A stretch of 64,000 bases of DNA from Ostrinia nubilalis (Eukaryota; Arthropoda; Insecta; Lepidoptera; Crambidae), in assembly GCF_963855985.1 (NCBI RefSeq), contig NC_087109.1, positions 2,934,001-2,998,000 on the forward strand, read 5' to 3'. The translations under genes and the position numbers were made by a program. How positions within the stretch are numbered: the first letter of the stretch is position 1; each line of letters opens with the position of its first letter. Positions 20,110-30,778 of this stretch are shown in pieces. Below the pieces are notes generated by a model. It saw only the letters and a program-made list of their open reading frames with translations. It was not told the origin of the DNA and did no database searches.

Positions 20110-20409
20110 AGTGCAATCCAATAAATTTTTATACTTAAAAAAAAATGTATCAGAATTTTATCTAATATAGAACAAACTGACACCTGCAAGCCCCATTTTA
20201 TAAAATTTAATATACTCACTTTACCTAGCCTATACATTTTTGAAGCTTGTAAGTTCGTAAGAAGACACCCTGAATTTTACTCCCTTGTTAAATTAATCAG
20301 ACGCAATAATCGTTATCAAAACAAACTGAAGGTACCAACTACTAAACTCGAATTATACTCTTCCGCGCCACACTCAATGTTAATAAAAATATATAACCAC
20401 ATCCCAAAT

Positions 20410-20579
20410 AAATAAATAAATAAATAAATAATAAATAAATAAATCTTTGGACAATTTCACACAGCGCCAGCTAGCCCCAAAGTAAGCAACTTAATGCTTG
20501 TGTTATGGGTGCTAGCTTAACGGATATACTACTTATATACTTTTTTTTTTTAAATACATAAATATTATACATAGTCACA
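20410..20579 (-). mobile_element. Short retroelement insertion with (ATTT)n tail
   Basis: Flanked by CCCAAAT on both sides (20403-20409 and 20580-20586). The left end is an (AAAT)n run, so on the minus strand it ends in (ATTT)n. The body contains the CTAGCCCCAAAGTAAGC phrase. It is a 3' LINE or SINE fragment. Confidence 0.65.
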
Positions 20580-20945
20580 CCCAAATGAAATTAAAAATAA
20601 AGATAAAATATCATCATATGAAAAACAATTAAAGAAGTTTCTCACTCTCAAAAGCTATTATTCCATCTCTGAATTTTTTAATGAAAATATTATGTAATGG
20701 TCTGTTTTTGTTTATACAATAATAATAATAATGTAATTGTATAATTTTATAGTTTTAATGTTTATTTAATTTTATAATTTTAATGTTTATTTAATTTTAT
20801 TTTAGTTTGACAAATAATTCTCTATTTTAATGTTATTTTTAAGTTTTTGCAACGCCTTCACTGGGCGTCACATGTACAATATTATGTTCTTGTCAACCCT
20901 TACCCATGTGACATGCAATAAATAATTTGAATTTGAATTTGAATT

Positions 20946-21640
20946 TGACTTGCTTTATTGTTTTTCCAATTGTATGCTACTTTTCTTCATATCGTTGGTA
21001 GGACTAAGCGTTTCTGTGATGAGACGGGCGGTCTGGCCTTTGGTGAGATGTCTTGGTTCTTGTACTGCTGCTAGGCTATCTTCATTTTTCTCCTGAGGTC
21101 TGTGTTAGGTAGGTACCTACTGAGTTTTTGACGTCTTCTTTATTTACATGTTCCGGGTCAGATATTTCTTATGCTTAATTTATTTGTGTCATAATTGAGT
21201 TCACTCTTTTCTATTTCTTGGATAGTAGATGTTTAAATTTTAGTTCCATTTATCCACAACCTCTGAAAAACTTGACTCTTTTGGTTTTTTTTTTAATAAT
21301 TACTACGGCTATAACTGTGGTTTTGGGTTTTTGTCGTCTTCTTTGTTGTCTGTTTTCCCTGAGTCGAATATTTCTTATTATTTTTTTTTGTCTTGGGCTA
21401 AATAAATCTTCTCTCTTCGATTATTTGATTTGTTTGCACTTTTGACTATTCCGTCGATATATGCGGTTCGGGGTTTTTGTCGTCTTTTTCGCTGTCTTTT
21501 GACATAATTTTTCCATAATCTAGTGTTTCTTGTGCTGCTTTTCTTATTTATTTTTATGGTGGGTTAATTCTACCCATATGTATTTATAGGTCTTCTCTCT
21601 TTCGTTTCTTGGATTGTGCTTGATGCGGTAAGCGGACGGC
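20946..21640 (+). repeat. Degenerate tandem repeat array, right part
   Basis: This continues the array interrupted by the LINE. The GGGCGGTCTGG phrase recurs at about 21026. GTTTTTGTCGTCTT-like phrases recur at about 21125, 21330 and 21472, each followed by a (G)ATATTTCTTA-like phrase. Confidence 0.55.
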
Positions 21641-22557
21641 GGGTCACTAAAAACGGCATTTTTAGGAGCGCGTTCATATTTTCCTAACATTAAACGGTTC
21701 GCCTTGGTGTAATCTAATATGATTTCTTTTTAGTTCAATGATCTTTATGCAGGGTGATTGTTACATTGGGTTTCTTCCATCGTTTCCATTAGGTTTTTTT
21801 TTCTTCACTGTTTCGTGGATTTTTTTCGGTGGATATTTTTAATTTCTTTTAGTACTTAAATTATTTTTCGATGTCTTCAAGATATCCATGATATTGTCCT
21901 CTCGAGGCAAAAGACAATGCTAACTGCCTCGTTGGATTAGGTTTTTATGCTCTTGGTGAAAGTATGTATTCTCATTGAAAAAAATCAAATTAGATTCAAA
22001 TTTTCTGGTTGAAATCCGTTTTCCGACAAGGTTGCAGCAGAGCTTGTGGAGCTGTGTGTACACTGTAGGTTAAATTGCTTGCGATCTGAAGTTTCTTATT
22101 GAAATACGTAGTTTCTGCAATCGATTTGAATATTTTGTGGTTCCTATAGGATTTCGTTATTAATTGGTCAATGGCATGGTTTTGGTTCCAGTTTTTGAGT
22201 TTTCTTGCTATTAAATGAGTTTTTAGGCGGAGTATCTCTCTTCTGTTTATGATGAAGACCCTTTGCAATATTCCTAGACTTCTCAGTGCATTTAAGTCTC
22301 TTAAAACTGTAGTATGTTCGATTACTCTTTCAATTTTCCGATTCCGGTAAGCTTATGTTCTATCTGATAGTATTTATCTACGCATGTGTAAATATGCCAG
22401 TAAATCCTGATTCTTTAAGGCTCAAGATTTCTTAGATGATTTTCCAGGTACCTGGTCTGCTCTTTGATTGGTGATTCACTTGTTTCATCCACTAGGTATA
22501 TTTCTCTCGTTAAAATGTACAAGATCTTGTCTGGCCGCTTTTTGATCAAGTCTGGGA
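21641..22557 (-). other. Unassigned, possible LINE C-terminal remnant
   Basis: A minus-strand open frame at 22268-21996 (90 codons, lysine/asparagine-rich) and a broken frame around 22560-22440 (including KKRPDKILYIL) look like parts of one decayed coding region. No family could be assigned. Other content is AT-rich and unrecognised. Confidence 0.3.
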
Positions 22558-22559
22558 TA

Positions 22560-23482
22560 CCCAAGTAGCATTTTACTCTATTTAAGAGTACACATTTAGT
22601 TTCAATGTGTACTTAAAGCATTAGTATAGTTCACTCGTGATGTATAAGCTGTATTATTGCAATTAATTACACCTATACCTGTCTAAGGGACTTATAGGAG
22701 TGTAGAGTTATACTTTTATACGATTGTTGGTGTTATAATACTCTAACAACTATCCTTTAGTCAGCCGTCTGACTAAGAGCATTATAGGAGGGTAGAGATA
22801 CGGCAACCGCTGTTTAACGGCCTACTTGTACGATGTTATAGAGCTAGCATTTTAATAGAACACACGTGGTCATTTATAAAGCCAAAGGCTGTTATGTTTA
22901 CTTGTTTTAGTCTGTTATACAGCTAGTAGCTGTAGTAGGACTTGTTTGTGATAATTAAAATAACCTTTTTTTACTATCTGTACAAAAGTGTTTCAATGGT
23001 TCGCATGTGCACTGTAGGCTGTTAAAAGGACTATATGTGTTGTCCATTAACATCAATAGCAGTTTATTTGTCCACAAGTACTACTCTTATTTGCTTTAAG
23101 CTGAACATGAATGTGAATGTGATATTCTATTACACTTTTCCCCAAGCCTGTTTTTAGTTGTTCATGGTGGTTCTGTACATGATGCAGAGGAAAATATTAT
23201 GCCTGAACCTGAAAGTTCCCTTCAAAATATACAGATATCAGAGTGTGATGATTGCAGTTCTAGTGATAGTGAATACAATTTTGATTTGGACAATTATTTA
23301 ACCTTTCGCAAAAAAATAAGAACATGGGCTATTGAAAATCGTATTCCAAATTTCGGCTTTGAATAAATTGTCAGGCATAATAAACGAATTTAAACCGGGA
23401 ACACTACCGTCTGATGCTTTAGGTATTCATACTTGACTATTAGTTTGGGACTAGAAGCGCAGTGTAAAATGTCCAAGGATAT

Positions 23483-23513
<31 letters not shown>

Positions 23514-24509
23514 TTAGTACCTGGGCTAGGCGATTTAACGGACATTAATAATTTTTATTGCGGATCTCTAAAATTGACCTGAACTAGGTACATCTTAAAG
23601 CTGTACATAAGTTCACATTAGAATAAATTTATAGACATTAGCGCTGTAGTGGTACAAATGTGGAACTTCATATAGATAACAGCATTCTAACAGAACACAT
23701 GTGAAACTAATATACGCTTACCGCATTAAATTGGAGTTATAACAGTTCACATAGCCGTATTTCATTTCCACCATTTTGTTCTACATAACCTAAAATATTT
23801 ACCAAATAAATCTCCAAAATTAATGCAGATTTATCACAAAATTCGCAGATAGAGCGATTGAGTTTTGGTTTCATGTTATAATTAATTACCGTAGTATAAT
23901 TATAATGCCAATACAGTATCAAAAACTGAAAATTGTAGATTTCCTCTCAGCCAGTTTTAAATATTTTAAAATGAATATCGCGTTTTTACAGAGGCGCGTA
24001 AATATTTTAGCTGTAAATATGTATACATTTCACGATAAAGTTGCATTCCCAATGGCATTAACATTATTAAGTATTTAAAACCCGTGTTATTATTTGCATA
24101 AATGATTATCCGCCCGAGTTGTTTCCCTCTTGGCACTCACGTACAAATACCAAACATTAAAATGTGGAAATAATTTAGGACACACGTGAACTTTAGGTAG
24201 CATTGGAGTACTTTTGTCGGACTTTATAACTTTCAAAGCTGTGCATTTAGCCACTTGTTACTCTTTATTACACTCACGTACGTTGTATGGTTCACAGTGC
24301 GTCCCATATAGTGCCGTAAGTCAGCCTTAAGTCCGATGTTACTACTTAAACTGCTGTTATAATGCTATTATACTGCTAATGTACAGCCATAGTGAACTTA
24401 AGGCTGTCTAATTTGTACCCAAACTGGTTCTATAAAAGCATTACACACAGCTTGTGGAGTACATGTGAACGACTAGACATACTATATAGAACCCCGAATG
24501 CTACTTGGG
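22560..24509. mobile_element. 1.95-kb DNA transposon with CCCAAGTAGCATT ends and TA flanks
   Basis: The ends CCCAAGTAGCATT (22560-22572) and AATGCTACTTGGG (24497-24509) are perfect 13-bp inverted repeats flanked by TA on both sides. The interior is AT-rich, with many short diverged inverted stretches and phrases like TTATAGGAGTGTAGAG. A small frame remnant is at 23199-23366. A (TTTA)n run at about 23480-23514 probably marks another small insertion. Superfamily not assigned. Confidence 0.75.
23199..23366 (+). pseudogene. Fragment of a transposon-associated protein
   Basis: A 55-codon frame from ATG: an acidic, serine-rich stretch (CDDCSSSDSEYNFDL) followed by FRKKIRTWAIENRIP, then a stop. A second frame continues with LNKLSGIINEFKPGTLPSDA. 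The pattern 'WA....I....LN.LL..L.....LP.DA' resembles an N-terminal segment seen in several invertebrate transposon-linked proteins (from memory, not searched). It is broken by at least one frame change. No catalytic domain is visible. Confidence 0.4.
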
Positions 24510-24528
24510 TAGGTTCATTGATTTGGTA

Positions 24529-24738
24529 AGTCCCGAACATGTTTTCAAAAACCATTTTACCAACTGACAGAACCCATGGAATTTTTTCACTTTTATAATT
24601 TTCACCGAATGAACTGTAGACCAATGCACGTTTGACTAACGCATCGTTTGAGTTTTCAGCAGTTCACCGAATGAACATTCGACCGCAAAACCATTGACAT
24701 TATGTACAATTTCTTACTCCGCTCATGACCGCAGAAAT
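24529..24738 (+). repeat. Repeat copy, inverted partner at 49974-50188
   Basis: About 210 bp, starting AGTCCCGAACATG. It recurs in reverse complement at 49974-50188 with scattered changes. CACCGAATGAAC occurs twice inside. No ends or target duplication resolved. Confidence 0.7.
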
Positions 24739-24794
24739 CATTGATCTTGGAATATAACAAAAAGGCAAGTCTACTACACAAATAATTATGTATA

Positions 24795-25415
24795 TCTATC
24801 TATACCTACTTATAATAAATCTGTAGAGAGGTCAATTCTGTACATGAAATATATTTTCAAAATAACTATCAGGGGGTGATTAGTGATCGATACTGATGCC
24901 AAAAATGCAATCAGTAAAATTTTTGTCTGTCTGTCTGTCTGTATGTTCCTTATAGAAACAAAAACTACTCGACGTATTTTAACGAAACCTGGTACAATTA
25001 TTCTTCATACTCCTGGGCAGGTTATAGTATACTTAGGAATTCCCACGGGAACAGGAATAAGCGGAAAAATCCTTTTGTATAAAAAATCTAAACCGCTTAA
25101 GTTAGACGGTTGAAATTTGGCATGTAGGTACCTTAGTAAACTTAAAGCTTAGTGACAACAAGTAATTCCCGAAATTCCCACGGGAACGGGAATTCACGGG
25201 AAAATCCTTTTGTATAAAAAACCTAAACCGCTTAAGTTAGACGCTTAAAATTTGGCGTGCAGGTACCTTGGTAAACTTAAAGCTTAGTTACAACAAGGAA
25301 TTCCCGAAATTTCCACGGGAACGGGAGTTAGCGGGAAAAAACATGTAAAAATCTAAACCGCGTAAGATAGATGAACTGGGGTAAAACGGAAACGGAAGTC
25401 GCTGGCGGCCGCTAG
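24795..25415 (+). mobile_element. Non-autonomous Helitron-like element
   Basis: Begins TCTATCTATACCTACTTATA and ends in GGCGGCCGCTAG (25404-25415). It carries two to three tandem units of about 120-135 bp with CCCACGGGAAC-type motifs. It is inverted relative to 11097-11674. The copia element begins 15 bp after its end. Confidence 0.75.
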
Positions 25416-25430
25416 TTTTTTTAATATTTA

Positions 25431-25601
25431 TGTTGATTTTTAATGAAAATAAGTAGTTTTAACTTAAAAAATAGCAAATACTTTATTTAGTTTCTTTACA
25501 ATCGTGTCTGCTAGTAATGTTCACAGAGTAGAGTGAAAAACAAAAAAAATAAACTTGACATATGAGACAGCTCCTGTTATTTTTTTTTGAATATTACAAC
25601 A
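25431..25601 (-). repeat. Copia 3' LTR
   Basis: 171 bp, starting TGTTGATTTTTAATG and ending ATTACAACA on the plus strand. It matches the uninterrupted parts of the LTR at 35569-36498. Confidence 0.9.
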
Positions 25602-25735
25602 CTCCTCCTAAATTTAAGCCTTAAAAAACTTTAGTCTTATTACATAGGCAAAACGAAATATGTGACTGAAACAATAGCTAACTAACCGCTAATAATTACA
25701 TTGTTAGATTTAATTCCAATTTTGTCTCTTAACTA

Positions 25736-26943
25736 TCAAAACTTTACTTTGCACAGAGGTTTAGTAAAAATATCAGCATATTGTTCATCACTACATACAT
25801 AATTTAACCCTATAATTTTATCATAGTACTTTTCTTTAATGAAATGGAACCTAATGTCTATATGTTTGCATCTTTTGTGAAAATTATTGTTTTTGATTAC
25901 ACTGATAGCACTTTGAGTGTCTAAATTGAAGCACACAGACTTTTGGTTAAATTCACCAATATCACATAACAACTGTTTAATCCACAAGACCTCTTTGGTT
26001 GCAGCACAGGCTGCCATAAATTCTGCCTCAGTGGTTGATAGAGCCACTGTCTGTTGTCTCTGGCAAGCCCATGTTAATGCTCCTCCATTTTTAATGAAAA
26101 CATATCCAGTTACTGAACGTCTTGTGATAGGGTCATTAGCGTAATCTGCATCACTATACCCTATTACAGCATTAGGCTCAGAGGATGGTGTATAGTACAG
26201 ACCATACTCTTTAGTTTCCTTTAGATACTTGAAAATTTTCTTCACTGCATTCCAATGAGTTTCATCATAAGAATTCAAAAATCGACTCACCAAGCTTACA
26301 GCGAAAGAAATGTCAGGTCGGCTTACTGTGGCAAGGTGCATCAATGATCCAACAGCTTCCCGATATGGAATGTTCTTTTCTGTTTCACCTTCTCCTTTTT
26401 CCAATATTGTGTGTGGATCAACTGGAATACTGTTAGGTTTAGAATTATTCAAACTGAATTTATTCAATAGTTTTTCAATATAGCTTGATTGATGTATGAA
26501 GATATAATTGTCAAATTTCATTATTTCCATACCAACAAAATTCCTGAGTGGAAATGTTTTTATTTCAAATATTGACTGTAAATCATTAATTAACTCATTT
26601 AAGGTTGACTTGTCTTTAGAGAATATCAGCCCGTCATCGACATATAAACACAGATAACATTTTGCTCCATTAATGGTGCCCACATAAACACACTGATCAG
26701 CTTTACTATTAACTAGCCCAAATTTCTTTAACACTGAATCGAATTTAGAATTCCAGCATCTGGGAGATTGTTTTAGGCCATATAATGATTTATTGAGCTT
26801 ACATACCTTGTTAGTCTTGCAGGTTAAGCCTTCAGGTACAGTCACTCTTCGAGCTCACCGTACAGAAAAGCCGTTTTGACGTCTAATTGTATTATTTGAA
26901 GGTTATGTTGGGCAGCTTCTGAGAGTAAAAGGCGGATTGAATC
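25736..26943 (-). pseudogene. Copia reverse transcriptase (C-terminal part) and RNase H
   Basis: On the minus strand the frame resumes after the 26944-28350 insertion with RLLLSEAAQHNLQIIQLDVK. A one-base frame break follows near 26845. A 369-codon open frame then holds the reverse-transcriptase motif CLYVDDGLIF and an RNase H domain (GYSDADYAND, LSTTEAEFMA, HIDIRFHFIKE) ending in the copia-typical ADIFTKPL. These parts copy RNA into cDNA and degrade the template RNA. The catalytic YVDD and RNase H acidic residues are present. The whole pol cannot be translated as one frame. Confidence 0.9.
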
Positions 26944-27204
26944 GGGTCCATATTCGGTTGCATAAAAAATATTATCATAATTTAACAGTGCATAAAGTTT
27001 TTTGGCATACTCATCATTTCGCATAACGTTCATACAGAATAAATGATAAGGCATATTTTTTTTTGCCATAACCACTTTTATGATAATAATATTTTAGTAT
27101 ATATTTTTTCTGTATTCTCGTTTTTTTAATAACGATTTCTAGGCATAACATTTATTGGCATCTAAACCAATGCCATAAATATTACCATTCATAATATACA
27201 AGAC

Positions 27205-27410
27205 AAGACAAGCATGCATGCAAACAAGCATGCAAGCAAGCAGCAAGCATGCATGCAAACAAGCATGCAAGCAAGCAGCAAGCATGCAAGCAAGCAGCAA
27301 GCATGCAATCAAGCAGCAAGCATGCAAGCAAGGATGCAAGCAAGCAAGCATGCAAGCAAGCAGCAAGGAAGCATGCATGCAAGCAAGGATGCAAGCAAGC
27401 AAGCAAGTTA
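27205..27410. repeat. CAAG/CATG-rich minisatellite
   Basis: An irregular tandem array of CAAGCATGCAAGCAAGCAG-type units of 4-bp-based periodicity. Its long open frames in several registers on both strands (poly-KQAS, poly-LACM) are by-products and not genes. Confidence 0.9.
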
Positions 27411-27918
27411 CAGCGAGCGAGGACCGCACTCCCTACGCGCCTCCGGCTTTTAAATTACACTCTAGTATAGGGCAGACTAGTACCACGTGGAAGAGACTAC
27501 GGCCAGTCGGGATCTACATAATTCCAGATCAAGCAAGCTTATTGTTGTAAAAGAAATGTGGACTGTATAATATGTGCGTTATAATAGATAAGAGGGATTT
27601 GAGATCAAACAGAATGTATTTTCACGAGCTTAAGTTTTCTAAGAGACAGGTCAAAAATTAAGAACAACAAGACAATGACACAGTGAATTTAGTTTTTACA
27701 AATCTACAGGCCGAAAGAGTATAAAGGTGGAAGGAGGATCGTTCGCAACATCACAAATACATAATAATTTACTCTTCAATGTTGGTTGCTCTTATAGACA
27801 ATATTTATGACTTTAAATTTTATAAATAATTCCATTATGTTTATCGTATTTTATTAAAAACAAACTTTAGGAATATAAAAATTATGTTCTTTACATTTAT
27901 GATTATTTAAATTATGGT
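27411..27918. other. Interior of the TIR element, no gene recognised
   Basis: A short GC-rich segment at 27411-27550 is followed by AT-rich sequence. No motif recognised. Confidence 0.4.
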
Positions 27919-27930
27919 ATTGAAAATTAG

Positions 27931-28196
27931 TATATTGGGTAAATTAGTATATAGTAATTGGGCGGGGCACATAGCTCGAAGAGCTGATGGCCGCTGGGGC
28001 AGGAAAGTTCTTGAGTGGCGACCACGAGCTGGAAGACGTAGCGTGGGCAGGCCTCCCACTAGGTGGACCGACGATCTGGTAAAGGTCGCGGGAAGTACCT
28101 GGATGCAAGCGGCGCAGGACCGGTCTTTGTGGAAATCCTTGGGGGAGGCCTTTGTCCAGCAGTGGACGTCTTTCGGCTGAAACGAACGAACGAACG
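27931..28196 (+). mobile_element. RTE-type LINE 3' fragment with (ACGA)n tail
   Basis: The open frame reads GHIARRADGRWG, GRRSVGRPPTRWTDDL, QAAQDRSLWKSLGEAFVQQW and a stop, the C-terminus of an RTE-type reverse transcriptase. It ends in an (AACG)n tail at 28181-28196. A 12-bp target duplication, ATTGAAAATTAG, flanks it (27919-27930 and 28197-28208). It is 5'-truncated. Confidence 0.85.
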
Positions 28197-28350
28197 ATTG
28201 AAAATTAGAGAAAGTTATTATTATGCCTAAGAAATGATTATGCATTTAGAAAACTATGCATATCAAAGAATATGCGAAAAAACTTTATGCAAATACTGTT
28301 ATGCCAAACTAAATTATGATGAAAAATGTTATGCGTCTGAGAGGGCACCC

Positions 28351-29865
28351 GATTGAATCATACCTGACAGTGGGTGCAAATGTTTCTTGATAGTCGATAC
28401 CTTTGGTTTGCGAGTACCCCTTCGCACAAAGCCGGGACTTGTAGCGTGGTCCAGAAGATTCTTCTTTAATTCTAAATACCCATCTACATCCGATTACTCG
28501 CATATCAGGAGTTTTGTCAACCAATGTCCATGTTCCATTTTGTCGATGAGCTTCGAGTTCTTCTTTTATTGATTTTATCCATTTTGTAGCATCAACAGAC
28601 TTCATTGCTTTTTCATAGTTATCGGGAACTTCATGATCTAATAATTGTTCATCAAAACACAGGTAAGAACTTTCTTCTTGTTTCTGTGAATTTAAATACT
28701 GTCTTCGTGTTCTGACTGTAACATTTCTTTCTGGTGAAGATTCTATGCTTTCATCGGGGATGTACTCACTGTCTGACTGTGACTTACTTTCTGTAACAGT
28801 ATCAAATGAGTCATCACTTGAAATTTCTTCACCTTTGTTCTGGATACTGCATTCATTTGAAGTTAACTCAATGGGCACAAAATCTCTTTTAACAGTTGAC
28901 TCTAGAAATACTGCATCTCTACTTTTTATTGCTTTTCTTGAGTTAGGTAACAAAAATCGATACCCTTTTGTGTTTTCACAGTATCCAATAAAAATCATTT
29001 TTTGTGATTTTGAATCCAATTTCTTTCTTTTCTCTTTCGGTAAATGAACCATCGCCTCACATCCAAATGTTCTCATATGGCTGACATTGGGTTTTCGTCC
29101 AGTCCACATCTCTTCTGGTGTTTTGTTGCACAGAGATTTAGTTGGAGAGCGGTTTATAATATAAGCAGCTGTGTGAATTGCTTCAGCCCAGTAGGCTTTA
29201 GGTAGATTGGCATTCAACATCATACATTTTGCTTTTTCTATCAAAGTTCTATTCATTCGTTCTGCTGTGCCATTTTGTTCTGGTGTGTAAGGTGTGGTTG
29301 TCTGATGTATTATTCCAGCATTTTTGAGAAAGTTTGAAAAATTTCTGTTTACATATTCTAGTCCATTGTCGGATCTGAGAATTTTAACTGTGCGGTTTAA
29401 CTGATTCTCAACCAACTTTTTAAATTCAATAAATTTTTCTAGGACTTCTGATTTGTTATGCATTACATATACAAATATCTTCTTCGAGTAATCATCGAGA
29501 AAAGTCACGAAGTATCTAGCCTTTCCGAATGACTGAGTGTCCATTGGACCGCAGATGTCTGAGTGTATTAATTCAAGCAGGTCTTTACTCTGAGATCCTT
29601 GACTTTTGAATGGCAGACGTGTTTGTTTTCCTTCCTGACACGTTATACACTTCACATTTCCTGCTTGTACACGAAGCTTTAAGTCAGCAGTGTTTTCAGA
29701 CAATTTGCTCAAGCTTTGAAAATTCAGATGAGCCATTCTTTGGTGCCACAGAAAATAATCTTGCTCGATAACATCTGATATGCAAGCTTGGACTGTGGGC
29801 ATGTTCAAGCGGTACATATTATTTATCAAGCTTGCTGTTGCTACTATAACACTGTTTTTGTTTAG
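28351..29865 (-). pseudogene. Copia integrase and N-terminal reverse transcriptase
   Basis: A long minus-strand frame without internal stop, bounded by the two nested insertions. It has an HHCC zinc finger (HQRMAHLNFQ, CITCQEGK) and an integrase core with DICGPM, DDYSKK, RSDNGLEYVN and PEQNGTAERMNR (DDE). An acidic linker (SDDSFDTVTESKSQSDSEYI) and the start of reverse transcriptase (GCRWVFRIKEE, FAPTVRYDSI) follow. Integrase inserts the cDNA. The frame joins the flanking gag and RT parts in phase, so the insertions, not decay, inactivated this part. Confidence 0.92.
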
Positions 29866-30099
29866 TGTTGCGGCCCTACTCGCGCCTCGTCATATTCTAA
29901 TAGCAAAATCTACTTCTAATGTAAATGCCACATAACTTTTGTCAGTCAATACTTTATATTGAGAACCATTGTATAAAATCACTTCTCTTTTGGATTCCGA
30001 TCGAACAACATCAAAATTGTAACGTCTCAAGAATACAACGAAATAAGCAGTTTCCGAGTTTTATTTATAAAATTCCATCGCGTCTGCAAGGCGCGAACA
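29866..30099 (+). repeat. BEL2 5' LTR
   Basis: 234 bp, TGTTGCGGCCC...GGCGCGAACA. It is uninterrupted and serves as reference for the interrupted 3' copy. Confidence 0.92.
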
Positions 30100-30778
30100 T
30101 TGGCGACCGTGACAGGACTGCAATTTCGGACAATCTGGAAGATTAAGCCAAGGACACCTGGAGTCAGCCGAGCAGTGACGCAGCAAAAGCTTCACCTCGC
30201 AGCCTGGATTTCAGATAAGTGCCCTGATTATTCCTTCCTTACATCATCCCAACACCATTAAACCACACCTAAACCTTTTTTATTCCCGAAATCCTATCCA
30301 ATTTAGTAAAAACTTTCACTTGTGCAAATTGTGTCTACCCCATAATTTTTATTCATTGTTCAAAATATCATCAAATCATTGCAATTTCTCTTATTTTCAA
30401 GTAATTAAAGCCAAATCCTAATTGTAATAACGTATCGCGCCAGTAGTTTCCCGGTTTTTAGTATTTTTGCCGAATATTTCAGTTGTGCCAGCGGCCGACC
30501 TCAACGAGCCGGCTAACGGGACATCAGCTGATTCAACGCGTCAACACCGGCTTCCTAGCTGCCGTCGGGGCTGAGGGCGTGAGATACGTATTCTTTTTAT
30601 TATAAATTTGTGTCTTTCTGAGGCGCGGCTTTGTAATTTCGATTTGAACTACCTCGCATTTTTTTTATCGTATAAATTCATTAAACTTTCATAATTTATT
30701 AATTAAACGCATTCCAATAGTACAATTTACATTTTAAAACAATATTTTATTAGTAATTTGACATTTTAATAAGAAATA
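30100..30778 (+). other. BEL2 untranslated leader
   Basis: The sequence between the LTR and the gag ATG begins with the primer-binding site. A GC-rich stretch at about 30485-30580 and AT-rich sequence up to the ATG follow. No coding seen. Confidence 0.6.

Larger units (their letters stand above)
19320..20945 (+). mobile_element. CR1-like LINE 3' remnant with two nested insertions
   Basis: The coding remains match the C-terminal part of the LINE at 44158-45539: LETALSAYHAYAHSRLSYGI, then CKPHFIKFNILTLPSLYI, then a C-terminal piece, ending in a (TTTGAA)n tail at 20922-20945. An hAT-like element (19446-20109) and a short retroelement (20410-20579) interrupt it. With both mentally set aside, the coding order is collinear with the intact LINE. 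It is broken and not functional. Confidence 0.75.
26944..28350. mobile_element. 1.4-kb TIR element with 9-bp target duplication (Mutator-like?)
   Basis: It sits between two copies of GATTGAATC (26935-26943 and 28351-28359), a perfect 9-bp duplication. The ends are GGGTCC and GGCACCC, inverted and starting GGGT. Both subterminal regions contain spaced GCATAA/GCATA words and matching phrases such as CATAATTTA and GCATAAAGTTTTTT in opposite orientation, that is, long imperfect inverted repeats. A 9-bp duplication is typical of Mutator-like elements (inference). The interior holds a CAAGCATG minisatellite and an RTE tail. No transposase. Confidence 0.8.

Noticed and set aside
27205..27410. Possible CRISPR-like array
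   Set aside because: Units are irregular, without unique spacers of constant length, and the context is eukaryotic. It is a minisatellite.
27139..27550. Long open frames rich in Lys-Gln-Ala-Ser or Leu-Ala-Cys-Met on both strands
   Set aside because: They are translations of the CAAG/CATG minisatellite in different frames, with no domain or conserved start.
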